Shown here piece by piece: positions 1-10,461 of a stretch of DNA of 64,000 bases; the stretch's first letter is position 1, and every line of letters starts with the position of its first letter. The notes beneath the pieces are model-generated. The model worked only from the letters and a program-made list of their open reading frames with translations, searched no databases and was not told the origin of the DNA. Where the stretch lies: assembly GCA_947179485.1 (NCBI GenBank), contig OX359246.1, forward strand, positions 930,001 through 994,000. Reading direction: 5' to 3'. Origin of the DNA: Allacma fusca (taxonomy: Eukaryota > Arthropoda > Collembola > Symphypleona > Sminthuridae). The translations under genes and the position numbers were made by a program.

Positions 1-1
1 T

Positions 2-1218
2 TTATCCGATATGTATTTATCCAATGACAAATCGCCGGAAAATGAACTGGCCGTAAACAGACTCGCATGGTTGATGGAAATGGTAAGTTAAATATTGCAA
101 AAGGTTGAAACGAAATGAAGATGAGCAAAACCGAAACCATAGATTTATAAACTGAAACACATTGCAGAAACAAGGAGCAGCATGCGTCTTAGATGACATA
201 GTGGACGTGTCTGAGACTCGCAGGGATCGCTTGTGCTGGTACAAGGTCGACAATAAGGGATTTAATGCCTACAACGACGGACTTTGGCTTCTCAATGCCC
301 CCTTCATGTTACTGGACAAATATTTTGGAAGCGAAAACTTCTACAAGGAATTATTTGAATTATTTTCTTTTGTAATACACGCTGGAATGTATGGCGAGGG
401 ACGGGATGTACGAAACGCAGAGCTACACAATCATCAAATGTAAGTAAACGACTTAGCTAACCCACGTAAATTGGGATACAGAAAATACATTGAATGCAAA
501 ATATTTCAGGTACAACATTGAGTTTTACAAAGATATGATGGTCTTTAAAAATGGCTACTACACATTTTTCATGCCCGTTGCGGTTGCTATGATTAAGGTA
601 ATGAAATTCAAGGAAACGCTTTGTAGTGGATCATGTTACATAGGACGTATGTATCATATTTAAATGTTGTGAAATTGTCCCTTTTTAGAATGGGTTATCC
701 GACAGGTTTAAGCTGAAGGAAGTGGAAAAGCTTTCGTTGGAAATAGCATTGATGTATTCAATCCAGGATGATTTTATGGACTGCTTTGTGGACCCCAAGC
801 TGACGGGAAAAGTGGGGACGGATATCGAAGAAGGGAAATGTACCTGGTTATTCGTCAATGCGCTGGATAGGTGTTCATCAAAACAACGGCGCATATTGCT
901 GGTAAACTTATGGAATTGTTATATCCGCTTTGAAGGAATTTCACACATTTTACTTGACACTCTGACCGTTAGTGGATTTCCGCAATACCATAATAAAATT
1001 ATTATTTAAAAAAACAGGATAACTACCGATCCAAGGACCCGGTAAAAGTTGATATCATTAAGAGGCTGTACACGAGTGTTGGCATACCTGAGCTTTACAA
1101 AATATGGGAGGAAGAAACAATGATCAGAGTCCTGGATGAAGTTGGTAACCTTTCTATTACGAAACTTCAGCCCATGTTTTACGATCTTCTAGCTGCACTT
1201 TTTGGTAGAGTTCGTTAA
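2..1218 (+). CDS. Farnesyl diphosphate synthase-like (type I prenyltransferase), 3' part
   Basis: Soluble isoprenyl diphosphate synthase that would condense allylic diphosphates with IPP. Five exons are visible: 2-82, 168-439, 510-597, 689-901 and 1018-1218. All junctions are GT-AG and the phases agree, giving 284 residues; the first exons lie outside the window. The first aspartate-rich motif reads DDIVDVSETRRDRLCWY and the second DDFMDCFVDPKLTGKVGTDI, both diagnostic of the family. The region FYKDMMVFKNGYYTFFMPVA matches the mid-protein helix, where the usual KT pair reads KN. Oddly, the residues at -5 and -4 from the first motif are Ala-Ala, where canonical animal FPPS has aromatics that limit chain length. 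The protein ends LFGRVR, without the usual basic tail. It may be a divergent paralogue with altered product, but the reading frame looks functional. Confidence 0.9.
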
Positions 1219-1975
1219 AATATTGTATTCCCTCTAATATAACAGTGATATTGGAGCTTATTGTACCATAAAACGTTTATTGTTTCTGCTATTTGATGAT
1301 AATTTTATACGACTATTCAGTTTATTTGAATAGACAAACCAGCATTTAAAATTGCATCGTATAATTTTTTCAGCTTATATTAACTTAATTTCTTTTGATT
1401 TACCCATACCGTAGTATTTTCCAGCATTCTAATATATGCACATGTGGGCACATGTAGTACATAGTATCACCACCTCCGAGCCCAGAGGGGGTAAACTTAG
1501 ACTTAATCCCCTGATAATATTAATAGTGTTTATATTATAATTATTGAGTGTATACATTCTCAGTTATGCATGAAAAAATATTTCATTTCGAGGCACCAAA
1601 AAAATGTAATAAATCAAATCCCTGATGCAAATGCTTCCAGAGGAAAAAACATTTACGGACAAAATTGGTACTGAAATGTTTTAAATGATATAGTATAACT
1701 TTACTTGTTTGTATTACGTTTAATTAAGAAAAAATGCATTGATTGTTATAATTCAACATCGACTGGAAGCTGTGAGCATTCATTGTTGAAAACACATTTG
1801 AGATAATTCCCTCGAAAATATTCACGTCACTATTGAAACGAATGGTTTGTGATCTTCTATATACTTACACTGCAAATGATTCTTTCTACTTTTAATGTTC
1901 CTTCTTAGGTGGCTGTGAGCACTTCACTTGGCTTGTAAGGGATTGGCTCCGAAGAGTCCTTACATTTTTAATAGG
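1219..1975. other. AT-rich intergenic DNA
   Basis: Downstream of the prenyl synthase stop. I see no long ORF, no splice-bounded exon and no clear repeat. A short GC-richer patch near 1470-1500 has no match I can name. Confidence 0.5.
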
Positions 1976-2875
1976 GTCTTTGGATAATATCGATTCCCGG
2001 GGGCAACCAATTGACCTTCTACCAAAGATGGGCAAAGTATTCGCATACCTTAAAGCCTACATATTTTTAGGTTCTTACGTACAACCTACATTTTAGCCGA
2101 CATAAATCCCACCCGAGAGTTGACGGGTGGTATATTAAAAAACAGACCGAATAATTCCTACTACTTCACAATCAGTGCATTCCTTCTTTGGCAACTCTAT
2201 ATAAAATCCATTAAATGTATTTAATGTTTTTAAGAAAATGTGATATCGTGACATTGTGATATTGTGATAGAAATTAGAAGCCACCGTCATAAAACCTTAC
2301 TATGTTCTTTGCTTCTTCTCTCTCTTAAAAAACCCAAGGCGGCTAGAATTAACCGACTTAGTCGGAAGTCGGCTAAAATCCAAGCATAAGTCGGAAGTCG
2401 GCCAGAATTTCTGTATATTTCAGGTCGGCCAGAATCTACTACAGCCGACTTGGGACGGCCAAAATCATTGGACTTAATCGGCTAAAATCCGATAAGATCC
2501 GACTCACGTCGGCTAATTTTGGCCGACTTGAGGTTCAAATGAACTTCCGATTTCCGACAAAGTCGAAAGTCGGCTAAAATTTGTTCAAGTCGGGTCGGCC
2601 AAAGTCTAATTGAAGTCGGAAGTCGGCTAAAATCCAGAATTTAAGGTCGGCCAAAATCTGAAAATACCCGACTTTAGTCGGCCAGAATCAGCCGACTAAA
2701 GTCGGAAGTCGGCCAAAATTTCGTACCCGTCAACTCTCGGGTGGGATTTATGTCGGCTAAAATGTAGGTTGTACGTAAGAACCTAAAAATATGTAGGCTT
2801 TAAGGTATGCGAATACTTTGCCCATCTTTGGTAGAAGGTCAATTGGTTGCCCCCGGGAATCGATTATCCAAAGAC
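1976..2875. mobile_element. Foldback-type non-autonomous DNA element with about 150-base TIRs
   Basis: The left arm 1976-2128 and the right arm 2725-2875 are near-perfect inverted copies, differing by a 2-base indel near the tip. Both tips read GTCTTTGGATAAT. The 0.6 kb between them is not coding. It is built of many imperfect copies of a word like GTCGGCYAAAATC and its complement, and the same word (TTTTAGCCGACAT) recurs at the inner edge of each arm. No target-site duplication is evident next to the tips. The superfamily is unassigned. The near-identity of the arms suggests recent formation or gene conversion. Confidence 0.8.
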
Positions 2876-3206
2876 ACAGTTATATCGTTTGGCCGATTTC
2901 TTGGGATGAAAGTTTGAGGGCGGAATTGAGGCAGGTACTTGACTGCCGTTCTTCTTGATAAGAACTACCATGAAGGCAATATTTTAATGGATAAACCAGG
3001 AATTGTTGTTCATTATATAACTATACGTAAAATGTTTGTTTTTAAAAATATAATTCTTAGAGTTGGTCACATTTAGCTGAAATGTCATTTATTCCGGATA
3101 CAATTTTTCCCTAGAATGGGAGTTACTTGGAATCCGGCCAAGGGGGAGTTGAGGACACAATGCTGGGAGATCTTACAATCAGGGTTGGCAAATTGAAAAT
3201 GCCATT
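2876..3206. other. Unassigned sequence before the assembly gap
   Basis: No gene or repeat is recognised. The open frame that runs into the gap is not supported by anything else. Confidence 0.4.
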
Positions 3207-3406
3207 NNNNNNNNNNNNNNNNNNNNNNNNNNNNNNNNNNNNNNNNNNNNNNNNNNNNNNNNNNNNNNNNNNNNNNNNNNNNNNNNNNNNNNNNNNNNNN
3301 NNNNNNNNNNNNNNNNNNNNNNNNNNNNNNNNNNNNNNNNNNNNNNNNNNNNNNNNNNNNNNNNNNNNNNNNNNNNNNNNNNNNNNNNNNNNNNNNNNNN
3401 NNNNNN
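3207..3406. other. Assembly gap (200 N)
   Basis: Exactly 200 ambiguous bases, which suggests a scaffolding placeholder of arbitrary length. Confidence 0.99.
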
Positions 3407-3627
3407 AACTTGGAGCAGTAATTATGCAGAACTATTTCAATTTTTGCTTTTGTTTCCCCATTTCTTATGATATCTGCAAAAACATGTATTATATATAACT
3501 GTGACTTTCCACCAGGGATGTCAACGATTAATAATCACGATTAATGATTACTATTAATGATTACTAATTATTAATCATCAATCGTTAATTTAGTAAGCTT
3601 GGATTTATTGAAATAATCGTTAATTGT

Positions 3628-3883
3628 TATCATCAATTAACCGTTTTCAAGAATCAATTATCAATTGCAATCATCAATTAACCGTTTTCAAGAATCAATT
3701 ATCAATTGTAATCATCAATTAACCGTTTTCAAGAATCAATTATCAATTGTAATCATCAATTTACCGTTTTCAATAATCAATCATCGATTGTAATCATCAA
3801 TTTACCGTTTTTAATAATCAATCATCAGTTGTAATCATCAATTAACCGTTTTCAAAAATCAATCATCAATTTTAATTATCAAT
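3628..3883. repeat. Tandem array, about 41-base unit, six copies
   Basis: The unit is roughly AATCATCAATTAACCGTTTT followed by CAAGAATCAATTATCAATTGT. The first three copies are almost identical and later copies drift (TTTACCG, CAATAATC, ATCGATTG). The array is embedded in a wider AT-rich tract of TTAAT and ATCAATT words from about 3525 to 3920. Confidence 0.8.
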
Positions 3884-3955
3884 TATTTAATTATAAATGA
3901 CTAATCGTTAATTGTAAATGAAATTCAAAATTTAGCAAGAAGTAATTTGTTATCG

Positions 3956-4110
3956 GAAGTGTAGATTTAACAATAAGTAATTTATAATCGGAAGTGTAGA
4001 TTTAACAATAAGTAATTTGTAATCGGAAGTGTAGATTTAACAATAAGTAATTTGTAATCGGAAGTGTAGATTTAACAATAAGTAATTTGTAATCGGAAAT
4101 TTACATTTAA
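3956..4110. repeat. Tandem array, 35-base unit, four to five copies
   Basis: The unit is GAAGTGTAGATTTAACAATA followed by AGTAATTTGTAATCG. Copies are nearly identical apart from the last, so the array is probably recent. It lies directly downstream of the 41-base array. Confidence 0.85.
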
Positions 4111-4221
4111 CAAGAAGTAATGTGTAATAATTGTGATCGTAACTGAAACTTTAGTAAAAACTATTTTGTAATTGTAACCTAACCTAACTTCAGTAAAAAT
4201 TAATTTGTAATTGTAATTAGT

Positions 4222-4229
4222 GGTCGGAT
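4222..4229. repeat. 8-base target-site duplication, left copy
   Basis: GGTCGGAT here is repeated exactly at 4780-4787 on the far side of the hAT-type element. Confidence 0.9.
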
Positions 4230-4779
4230 CAGAGATGCGCAGCCTTCGAAGGCTAGCCTTCCAAGAAGGCTTCTTTGAAGGCGGAAAGGTAACTTTCTTA
4301 ACGTTGCAGAAGGAATGAAGGATGGAGATACTTTTTTCTGAAGGCTGAAGGAAGCCTTCACAAAAACTAGCAGCGAAGGATTGTGAAGGAAGGCTTCCTA
4401 AATATTAGCCCTCCAAGGCCGTGAAGGCTTCCAGGTACACGAAATTTCTATAACGTGAAAGCATAGCATATGCAACGACGTTTTACTGCTAGCGCAACAA
4501 TGCAGCCAATTTGTGAATTGACAATGTGTGCCGCTATCTTCACTACACTGAATCCTGCTGGTGCAAAACGTTTTTAAGCGGGTTGTAGTATAAAATTGAA
4601 GGAAGGCTATTTTTAGAAGAAGGCTGAAGGCAAAAATGAGCATATGTATTTTGGAAGGAAGGGTGAAGGAAGGCAGATTTTTCAGAGGGCTTCATTCTAG
4701 GACATTTTGAAGGGGAAATTTTGATTGAATTTTCGCCTTCGAAGGCTTGAAGGAAGGCTGTTTCCTTTGCGCATCTCTG
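4230..4779. mobile_element. Non-autonomous hAT-type element, AAGGC-rich
   Basis: A 550-base element with 12-base terminal inverted repeats CAGAGATGCGCA and an exact 8-base duplication GGTCGGAT on both sides. A CA..TG terminus with an 8-base duplication is the signature of the hAT superfamily. The interior has no transposase. It is made of repeated GAAGGCT and AAGGAAGGC words. A relative lies at 8637-9374. Confidence 0.88.
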
Positions 4780-4787
4780 GGTCGGAT
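4780..4787. repeat. 8-base target-site duplication, right copy
   Basis: GGTCGGAT, identical to 4222-4229. Confidence 0.9.
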
Positions 4788-4945
4788 CGAATCAATTTGA
4801 TTCGAATTTTTCAATTTGATTCAATTTGAAGCTTTAATTGAATCGAAAAACCGATTTTCGATTCAATTTGCCCCAAAGCAATTCAATTTGATTCAATTCA
4901 CCCAGTGAATCGAATTGAATCGTAAATCGAACGATTCAAGTGGGA
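4788..4945. repeat. Low-complexity GATTCAATTTGATT tract
   Basis: Imperfect short repeats of ATTCAATTTGATTC and their complements. No coding signal. Confidence 0.6.
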
Positions 4946-5837
4946 AAATACAAAATTTTCGTTATGTTACTGGAGTGTCGTATACATATTACTAGTAAAA
5001 GCCCTGTGCTCCACAGGGGCAAGTACTTGAGAATTGTGAGAGTACACAAACTTGAGACCTACCGTAAATGACTTCAGATCGCGTATCAAAGCCTGTTGAG
5101 AAGACTTAATGTTAATAGCCCGCGTCACCGGGAAAAATAATCTCATATAGGACATGTGAACCACTAATTGTAAGACTAACAATTCGTTTCATAACGCGAG
5201 TTTACACTACATCATCAAATAATTATGGTACAACATTCCGGCCCACCAAGGTTCTCTCCCAAACTCAATACTTCGCTATACAGTACACGTGGAATCTAAC
5301 TAATCGCTTAATCAATTGATACCAATTTTCCATTGCTTTTAAATCTTGCTGTTGCAACACTGTATGGTGCTTCGCCCCTTAATGGATTTTTAATAATTTT
5401 ATTATAATTTGCATATAGCTCAGTTGTGCCGTAATAATGAAATGTCCGACACTGGGTGCACTGAATATTTCAAATAAGAAAAAATAAAGGAATTCGTAGT
5501 AGGGCAACACGTTTCACGTGCTATAGCCACTAATATGCATGGTTCCTACAAATTAATCCTTAATTGCCTAATGATGTTTTGGGGGATACAAAGATCAAAT
5601 GTGGATGCTAAGGATTACTGACGTAAATATAAAAAATTACAATAAGTACTTTCAATTCCATTTGATGTTCCCTAATAGGAATCCCAAACTTATGTGTACA
5701 AAGTTCAGTCGCTAAAATTCTCCTCTCCTCAAATTCTTAAGTTCTGGAAAATTATAAAGTATATACATTCACTTTGAACGATAGAGCATAGTGACGTTTC
5801 GGCTTCGATTTGACAAAATAATCAGATTGCAATTGTA
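4946..5837. other. Intergenic DNA, nothing recognised
   Basis: Only short open frames with no family resemblance; no repeat ends found. Confidence 0.45.
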
Positions 5838-7128
5838 CAGGGGCGGGCCTTCCTATTTAGACCACTCAATGTCCCTTAATTTCAACGAAGCTAAGGCGCG
5901 AATTAATTAGCGGGAAAGTAATAATTAGTCGCTAGATGTTGTTAAACATGTCAAAAAAGTTTCATTCATTTCCACCAATATTTGGCCCAAAAAACCGATC
6001 CCAAAGTTGAAGGACTCGTTTTGGGACTTTCCACAGCTGGAATGTTCTGAATTTCTTTAGTGCGTGAACTAAAAATAGAGAATATGAGTTTTTATAAACC
6101 GTGTATACTTCATATAAATAATTGCAAAGAAAAAAGTCGGATTTCCAAAGCGATTGGATTTCCGTCGCCGATTAAGTATCAACCATAAAGTGTAGTGACT
6201 CCGACATTCCGGGGAAAAATTAATTCCCTGGCTACCATAGCAAATCCACCAGGTCAAAGTGAAGTTACCAGAAGGTTAATATTGGTACAATAACTGTACG
6301 GAAAATGATTTTAAAATTCCGTATATTCCGGTAAGAAACCCGCGTTCACAAGTTGTCCCCGAAGCGCAATCAGATCCGGAAGACTAATTATAAAACATTT
6401 TGTGAGCACTACCTGTCGGTTGTTTAACAGGAATTAGTGGCCACATTAGATTCGGCAATATTTGAGGTCCACAATACCAACGGGAAAATAATACATTGCT
6501 GTATTAATAAAGCAGTAAAAAATCCGGATGAATGGATAGTGGACCCCGAACACTTTTTTAACACCTTCATGTTGATCGGCGGGTTATGTGTAATAAGTAC
6601 CCCACCTCGCATCAAAGTGCCTAAAAACGTAGATGTGAGTTTAGAGTACTATATTGAGTTTGCGCTGAAGTCAAAACATAGAGAGATTTCCTCGGAAATT
6701 CTACCCAGGTGAGATGTCGAAGATGACTACGCATAACGACGCCTCATCGCCCGACACAACAAGGTAAACCCAGGCGTATACGGAGCAGAATCGTAAAACA
6801 GTGGAGAAATGTTTTTTTACCGAAAGTCAAACATCCTTGAAGTATCCCGATGCAAGCCCATGGACTTTTTCGGGTTTGGCTTCCTCAAGCAGAAGATCTT
6901 TCTGAAGCGCCCGCGGTCAGAATATGGAGTGTGGAAAAAACTTCGCGGTATGTGGAAAAGTGAAACGCTCGCCATGTTTAACGACGTCAACGAATATTCA
7001 AAATTCTTCTTGTGACCAATTTTTACGAAGATTGGTCATAATTTAAAAAATCGGCAGATATTTGTCGCCGATATAAGTGCTCTAAATTAATTGTTATTAA
7101 GTGGTCTAAATAGGAAGGTCCGCCCCTG
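5838..7128. mobile_element. TA-flanked DNA element, about 31-base TIRs, superfamily unassigned
   Basis: The left tip CAGGGGCGGGCCTTCCTATT continues with TAGACCACTCAAT. The right tip is its inverted copy with about two mismatches (CAGGGGCGGACC, ACTTAAT). TA flanks both ends (5836-5837 and 7129-7130), so the duplication is probably TA. The 1291-base body has no recognisable transposase. It carries the exon-like ORF listed separately at 6431-6708 and a second basic 68-residue open frame at 6809-7015. Confidence 0.75.
6431..6708 (+). CDS. Exon-like ORF inside the TA-flanked element, function unknown
   Basis: I do not recognise this protein. An open frame of about 92 codons starts directly after a good acceptor (TTTAACAG) and ends at a consensus donor (CCCAG followed by GTGAGA), so it looks like an internal exon rather than a random ORF. 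The peptide includes AIFEVHNTNGKIIHCCINKA and a segment rich in IKVPKNVDVSLEYY. No start codon, stop or neighbouring exon could be assigned with confidence. It may be part of a degenerate transposon gene or a captured host exon. Confidence 0.35.
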
Positions 7129-7179
7129 TAAAGCTTGGAGTTAGAATTGGATTCCATAGCCATGGAACCAGTGGTCGGA

Positions 7180-7440
7180 CTTTGACTCATCAATACAATA
7201 CTGTATCGCTATTTTTGTACAGTTGCCTCTTCCTGTGCTGTGCTTTAGTGTAGTCTGGATATGATAATTGTTTCAATACAATGCTTTACTGTTAAAAGCA
7301 CATCGGAATATTTGTCAATACTCTGCTTTACTCTAACTAGTTTTGCAAAAATAGCCATCAATACTCTTCTGTACTATACTACTTGTACAAAAATAGTTAT
7401 CAATACTGTACTTTACCCATAGCTGTACGTATATATTTCT
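7180..7440. repeat. Degenerate tandem repeat, about 60-base unit
   Basis: Three to four imperfect copies of a unit like GTACAAAAATAGTTATCAAT ACTGTACTTTAC. Boundaries are approximate. Confidence 0.5.
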
Positions 7441-7813
7441 CAATATGGTCTTATTGACCAGCAACATTCGACTAATATTCTGCAATAGAAGCTGTTTTTG
7501 GATTAATGCAATGAAATATTTAATATTTTGGTTGGACATGAAAGTACATGTTAACGTAATGAAGCGCTTAATTTAATTATTAGAAAAACCGAGACTTAAG
7601 ACAAGTAAGCATGCACATCGCTTGACGTTGCTTTCGAACACATTAATGACTTGCTTCAAATCTACAGATGTTGCACCAACATCATTTCTCCTTTGGTGGT
7701 ACACTTAATAAAACTCATTCCTTTTCTCACTGCAACGGTAGACAACTATTCTTTGGCAATCCGAATATTTAATGAAGGCAGTTTTTACCGATATTACCAA
7801 TCAAAAAAATTAA

Positions 7814-8358
7814 TAGCTAAAAAAGCTAAAACAGAAGATGCTTTTGCGCTCTCAAAAGTTAAAAACAAGTTTTCTGGTTTGATTTGTCAAAGGAATCAAT
7901 ATTCTGTAACTCAAAATGATGAAAACGCTTGAAACGACGAAAAGCAACGCTACGATATGTATATAGTTCGTAGTCACCACAAAGTAGCCGAGTAGCAGCA
8001 CTACACCTTATTTTTATGAAATCCCACAATTTATTATTCATTGATTACACAATTATTGCAATTTCAGTAAATTCAGAAATTCTCACATGTTGAAAATACT
8101 AAGGTGGAATTTCGTATTTTAGAATATTAGATATAAAGTTAGATCAAACATTATTCTGAAACAAAGGTATGGTGCTTCTAATCGGCTACTTTATGGTGAC
8201 TATAAATATATCGTAGCGTTGCTTTTCGTCGTTTCAAGCGTTTTCATCATTTTGACTTACAGAATATTGATTCCTTTGAGAAATCAAACCAAAAAACTTG
8301 TTTTTAACTTTGAGGGCGCAAAAGCTTCGGCAAACTTCTGTTTTAGCTTTTTTAGCTA
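7814..8358. mobile_element. Long-TIR non-autonomous element, copy A, TTAA-flanked
   Basis: Left arm 7814-8001 and right arm 8172-8358 are inverted copies (about 188 bases) starting TAGCTAAAAAAGCTAAAAC. TTAA lies directly outside both ends (7810-7813 and 8359-8362), which would fit a TTAA-duplicating superfamily such as Kolobok or piggyBac. There is no ORF for a transposase. The arms share the word GCGCYCTCAAAAGTT and the ACGAAAAGCAACGC block with the elements at 9826 and 16126, so this is a diverged subfamily of the same group. Confidence 0.78.
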
Positions 8359-8628
8359 TTAATTTATTTCCAACTTTTTGATTCAAAAGCACAGATTACA
8401 ATGGTATCCAATGCTAAGGGGAAACATGATTTTCACGTCCAGTATTGTTAACAACACAGGAAAACAAATTATTTATTTCAACGTTCAACAATATTAAACT
8501 AAAATATTCCTTAAGCTCTGGATATCTTCCATTCCATGCCTGTTGGTTAGCACTAGTTGTTCAATATCAGTTGCGTATCCCGACCCCGACGGTGCTTTCA
8601 GTTTGAGGGAATTATTATGGCTTGCTTA

Positions 8629-8636
8629 GAATGCAG
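8629..8636. repeat. 8-base target-site duplication, left copy
   Basis: GAATGCAG, repeated exactly at 9375-9382. Confidence 0.7.
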
Positions 8637-9374
8637 GTGTCCGTTTGAAATCACCTTCGTTCATCCTTCAGAAGGGGAACCGTTTCCAATTACCCGTTCC
8701 TTCATTGTTGAGTAAAATGAAGCCTTCTGAATATTTACCCATCCTTCGCCCTTCCTTCATTCAAATCCTACTATAATCCTTCTTTCAGACTTCAAAAATA
8801 TTTAAATGCCCTTCATGCGTTACCTTCCTTCCATGTTCATTCAACACAAGTCACAAAATCAGAGCTTTAAAATTCAAACTGCTTACCGCTGAAAAACTAA
8901 TAATAGCTTACAATTAACTGCAATTATTGCAGAGTATCAGTATTACTTAATGTACAGTGAAGGGAATAAAATGCTTAGTACATGCTCCGGGTATCACGCT
9001 GCCATTGTGAGATCAGTTTTTCTAGAATAACATTAAGTAGGTCCGCCAGAAAAATGTTTTTCAGTTGAGTAACAGTGTATACGTATGTATATATAATACG
9101 GTGTACGTATACGTACATGTACGGTAGTTACGGAAGGATTTTATCTAAAATATAGGAAATGGGATTACTTGTTCCAACGGCGTTCGAAGGCTGTAAAATT
9201 AACATGCTACTTCTCTTTCGATTATTTCTGCAAAGAGCAGAGGCCTTCGTGAAGCCTTCGTTTCCTTTCCAGCCTTCCTTCCGCTCCCGCTCCCTTCATA
9301 ATTGCCAAAGCTGACGCTTAATTCGTTCAAAGAAGCCTTTTTGAAGGAAATCCTTCGAGGGATAGACACCTCTG
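8637..9374. mobile_element. Non-autonomous hAT-type element, CCTTC-rich
   Basis: The right tip read inward is CAGAGGTGTCTATC. The left tip starts GTGTCCGTTTG and matches it if the first five bases (CAGAG) were lost. An exact 8-base duplication GAATGCAG flanks this interval. The interior is full of CCTTC and GAAGG words, as in the element at 4230-4779, and has no transposase. Confidence 0.68.
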
Positions 9375-9382
9375 GAATGCAG
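9375..9382. repeat. 8-base target-site duplication, right copy
   Basis: GAATGCAG, identical to 8629-8636. Confidence 0.7.
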
Positions 9383-9825
9383 CATATATTATGCAGATAC
9401 GTCTGCTTAGCTGAATAGTATTAAGTTTAGGATTTTAATAATTTTTTTGATAGACGAATATGCATTATAAATTTTTTATCGTTTAGATTGCAAGAATTTA
9501 TGAAATTTAGTTTTCATTAATTTTAAAATTTATTGTTCAGAAAGTTAAAAATGTTGTTGACAATGATTGTTAAGGAAAACTATATTTAAGGGCTGATCCC
9601 TTAAAGATCACAGTACCAAATTTTTATACTAATTGTAAGGTCCTAGATACTAAAGGCACACTCCTGAAAAATTTCATGTAGTTCCAAGGGGTGGAACGCA
9701 CTTTTCTAGCTTGCAATGCTAAATGAACGGAGGCCATGTATATTTTTTATGAAATTGGGACCAACTTTTGTTTATTTTTGCAAAGGAATGCCAAACCTTA
9801 AGGGATATGCGATTGTAAAAACTAA
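9383..9825. other. Intergenic DNA, nothing firm
   Basis: AT-rich. A short ATCCCTTAA word appears inverted near 9595 and 9810, but no convincing element ends could be set. Confidence 0.4.
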
Positions 9826-10014
9826 TAGCTAAAAAAGCTTAAAAATAGAAGTTGCTTTTGCGCCCTCAAAAGCTGAAAACAAGTTTTCTGGTAGATGCTC
9901 TCAGAATAAATCCCACTAGTTTATTGAAAGTGATGAAAAATTTTGAAATGACGAAAAGCAACGCCACGATGGATAATTTCTCCTTGAGTACTCTTTCGAT
10001 AGTATTAATAATTA
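9826..10014. mobile_element. Left half of a long-TIR element (copy C), split by the CACTA-type transposon
   Basis: Starts TAGCTAAAAAAGCTTAAAAA and closely matches copy B at 16126-16310. The last two bases are the TA duplicated by the CACTA insertion. The element resumes at 15911. Its right terminal arm is not found after 15990. Confidence 0.8.
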
Positions 10015-10461
10015 CACTGTAAACAAAACGTTTATCCTAGATGTGGACTAGTTCTCGTTTAGTTACATCCACGAATAAATTCGGGCTGTCAAAGAAAAAA
10101 TGCGGGCTTAAAATCATCCCACACTGCAGTTTTATTTCAATTCTGAATTATTTATTCCCGAATAGCATAAAGACAAATCATTCCGCGTGTAGCAATAAAT
10201 TAATCCACACCGGGACTACAATATGTACGTTCTACAGACAGTTTTTATGCCTACACATTCATAAAAGCACGGAGCCATTTTGGAAACCGCTCATTTCACT
10301 ACTGCATGGTTAGTCTCAACAATTATTGTTGTTTGCATGATTTTTAAATTTGAATATTTATTACAAATTTGAGTTTATTTTAAAATTAAAGCGCTGTGAA
10401 TAAAATGGAATTCACAATTCTTGAAAAGGTATTCCACCAGCTTCAGCTTCCAGTAAACTAA

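Noticed and set aside
1-1218. Geranylgeranyl diphosphate synthase rather than FPPS
   Set aside because: Motif contexts (TRRDRLCWY and FVDPKLTGKVGTDIEEGKCTW) are those of the FPPS family; only the chain-length positions are unusual.
3127-3498. Open frame across the N gap
   Set aside because: Most of it is gap; the flanks show no family resemblance.
3628-4110. Possible CRISPR-like array
   Set aside because: Units are contiguous without unique spacers, and the genome is eukaryotic; these are ordinary tandem repeats.
4176-4190. TAACCTAACCTAAC, resembling the insect telomere repeat TTAGG
   Set aside because: Only two to three units inside an AT-rich repeat tract; too short to call an interstitial telomere.
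5838-7128. hAT assignment from the CAGGGGCGG tips
   Set aside because: The flanks share only TA, not an 8-base duplication.
9590-9820. Inverted ATCCCTTAA words as ends of a small element
   Set aside because: Match is nine bases only, with no target duplication.
10041-10313. 90-codon open frame near the left end of the CACTA-type element
   Set aside because: Lies in the subterminal region, shows no conserved motif and no splice link to the transposase gene.
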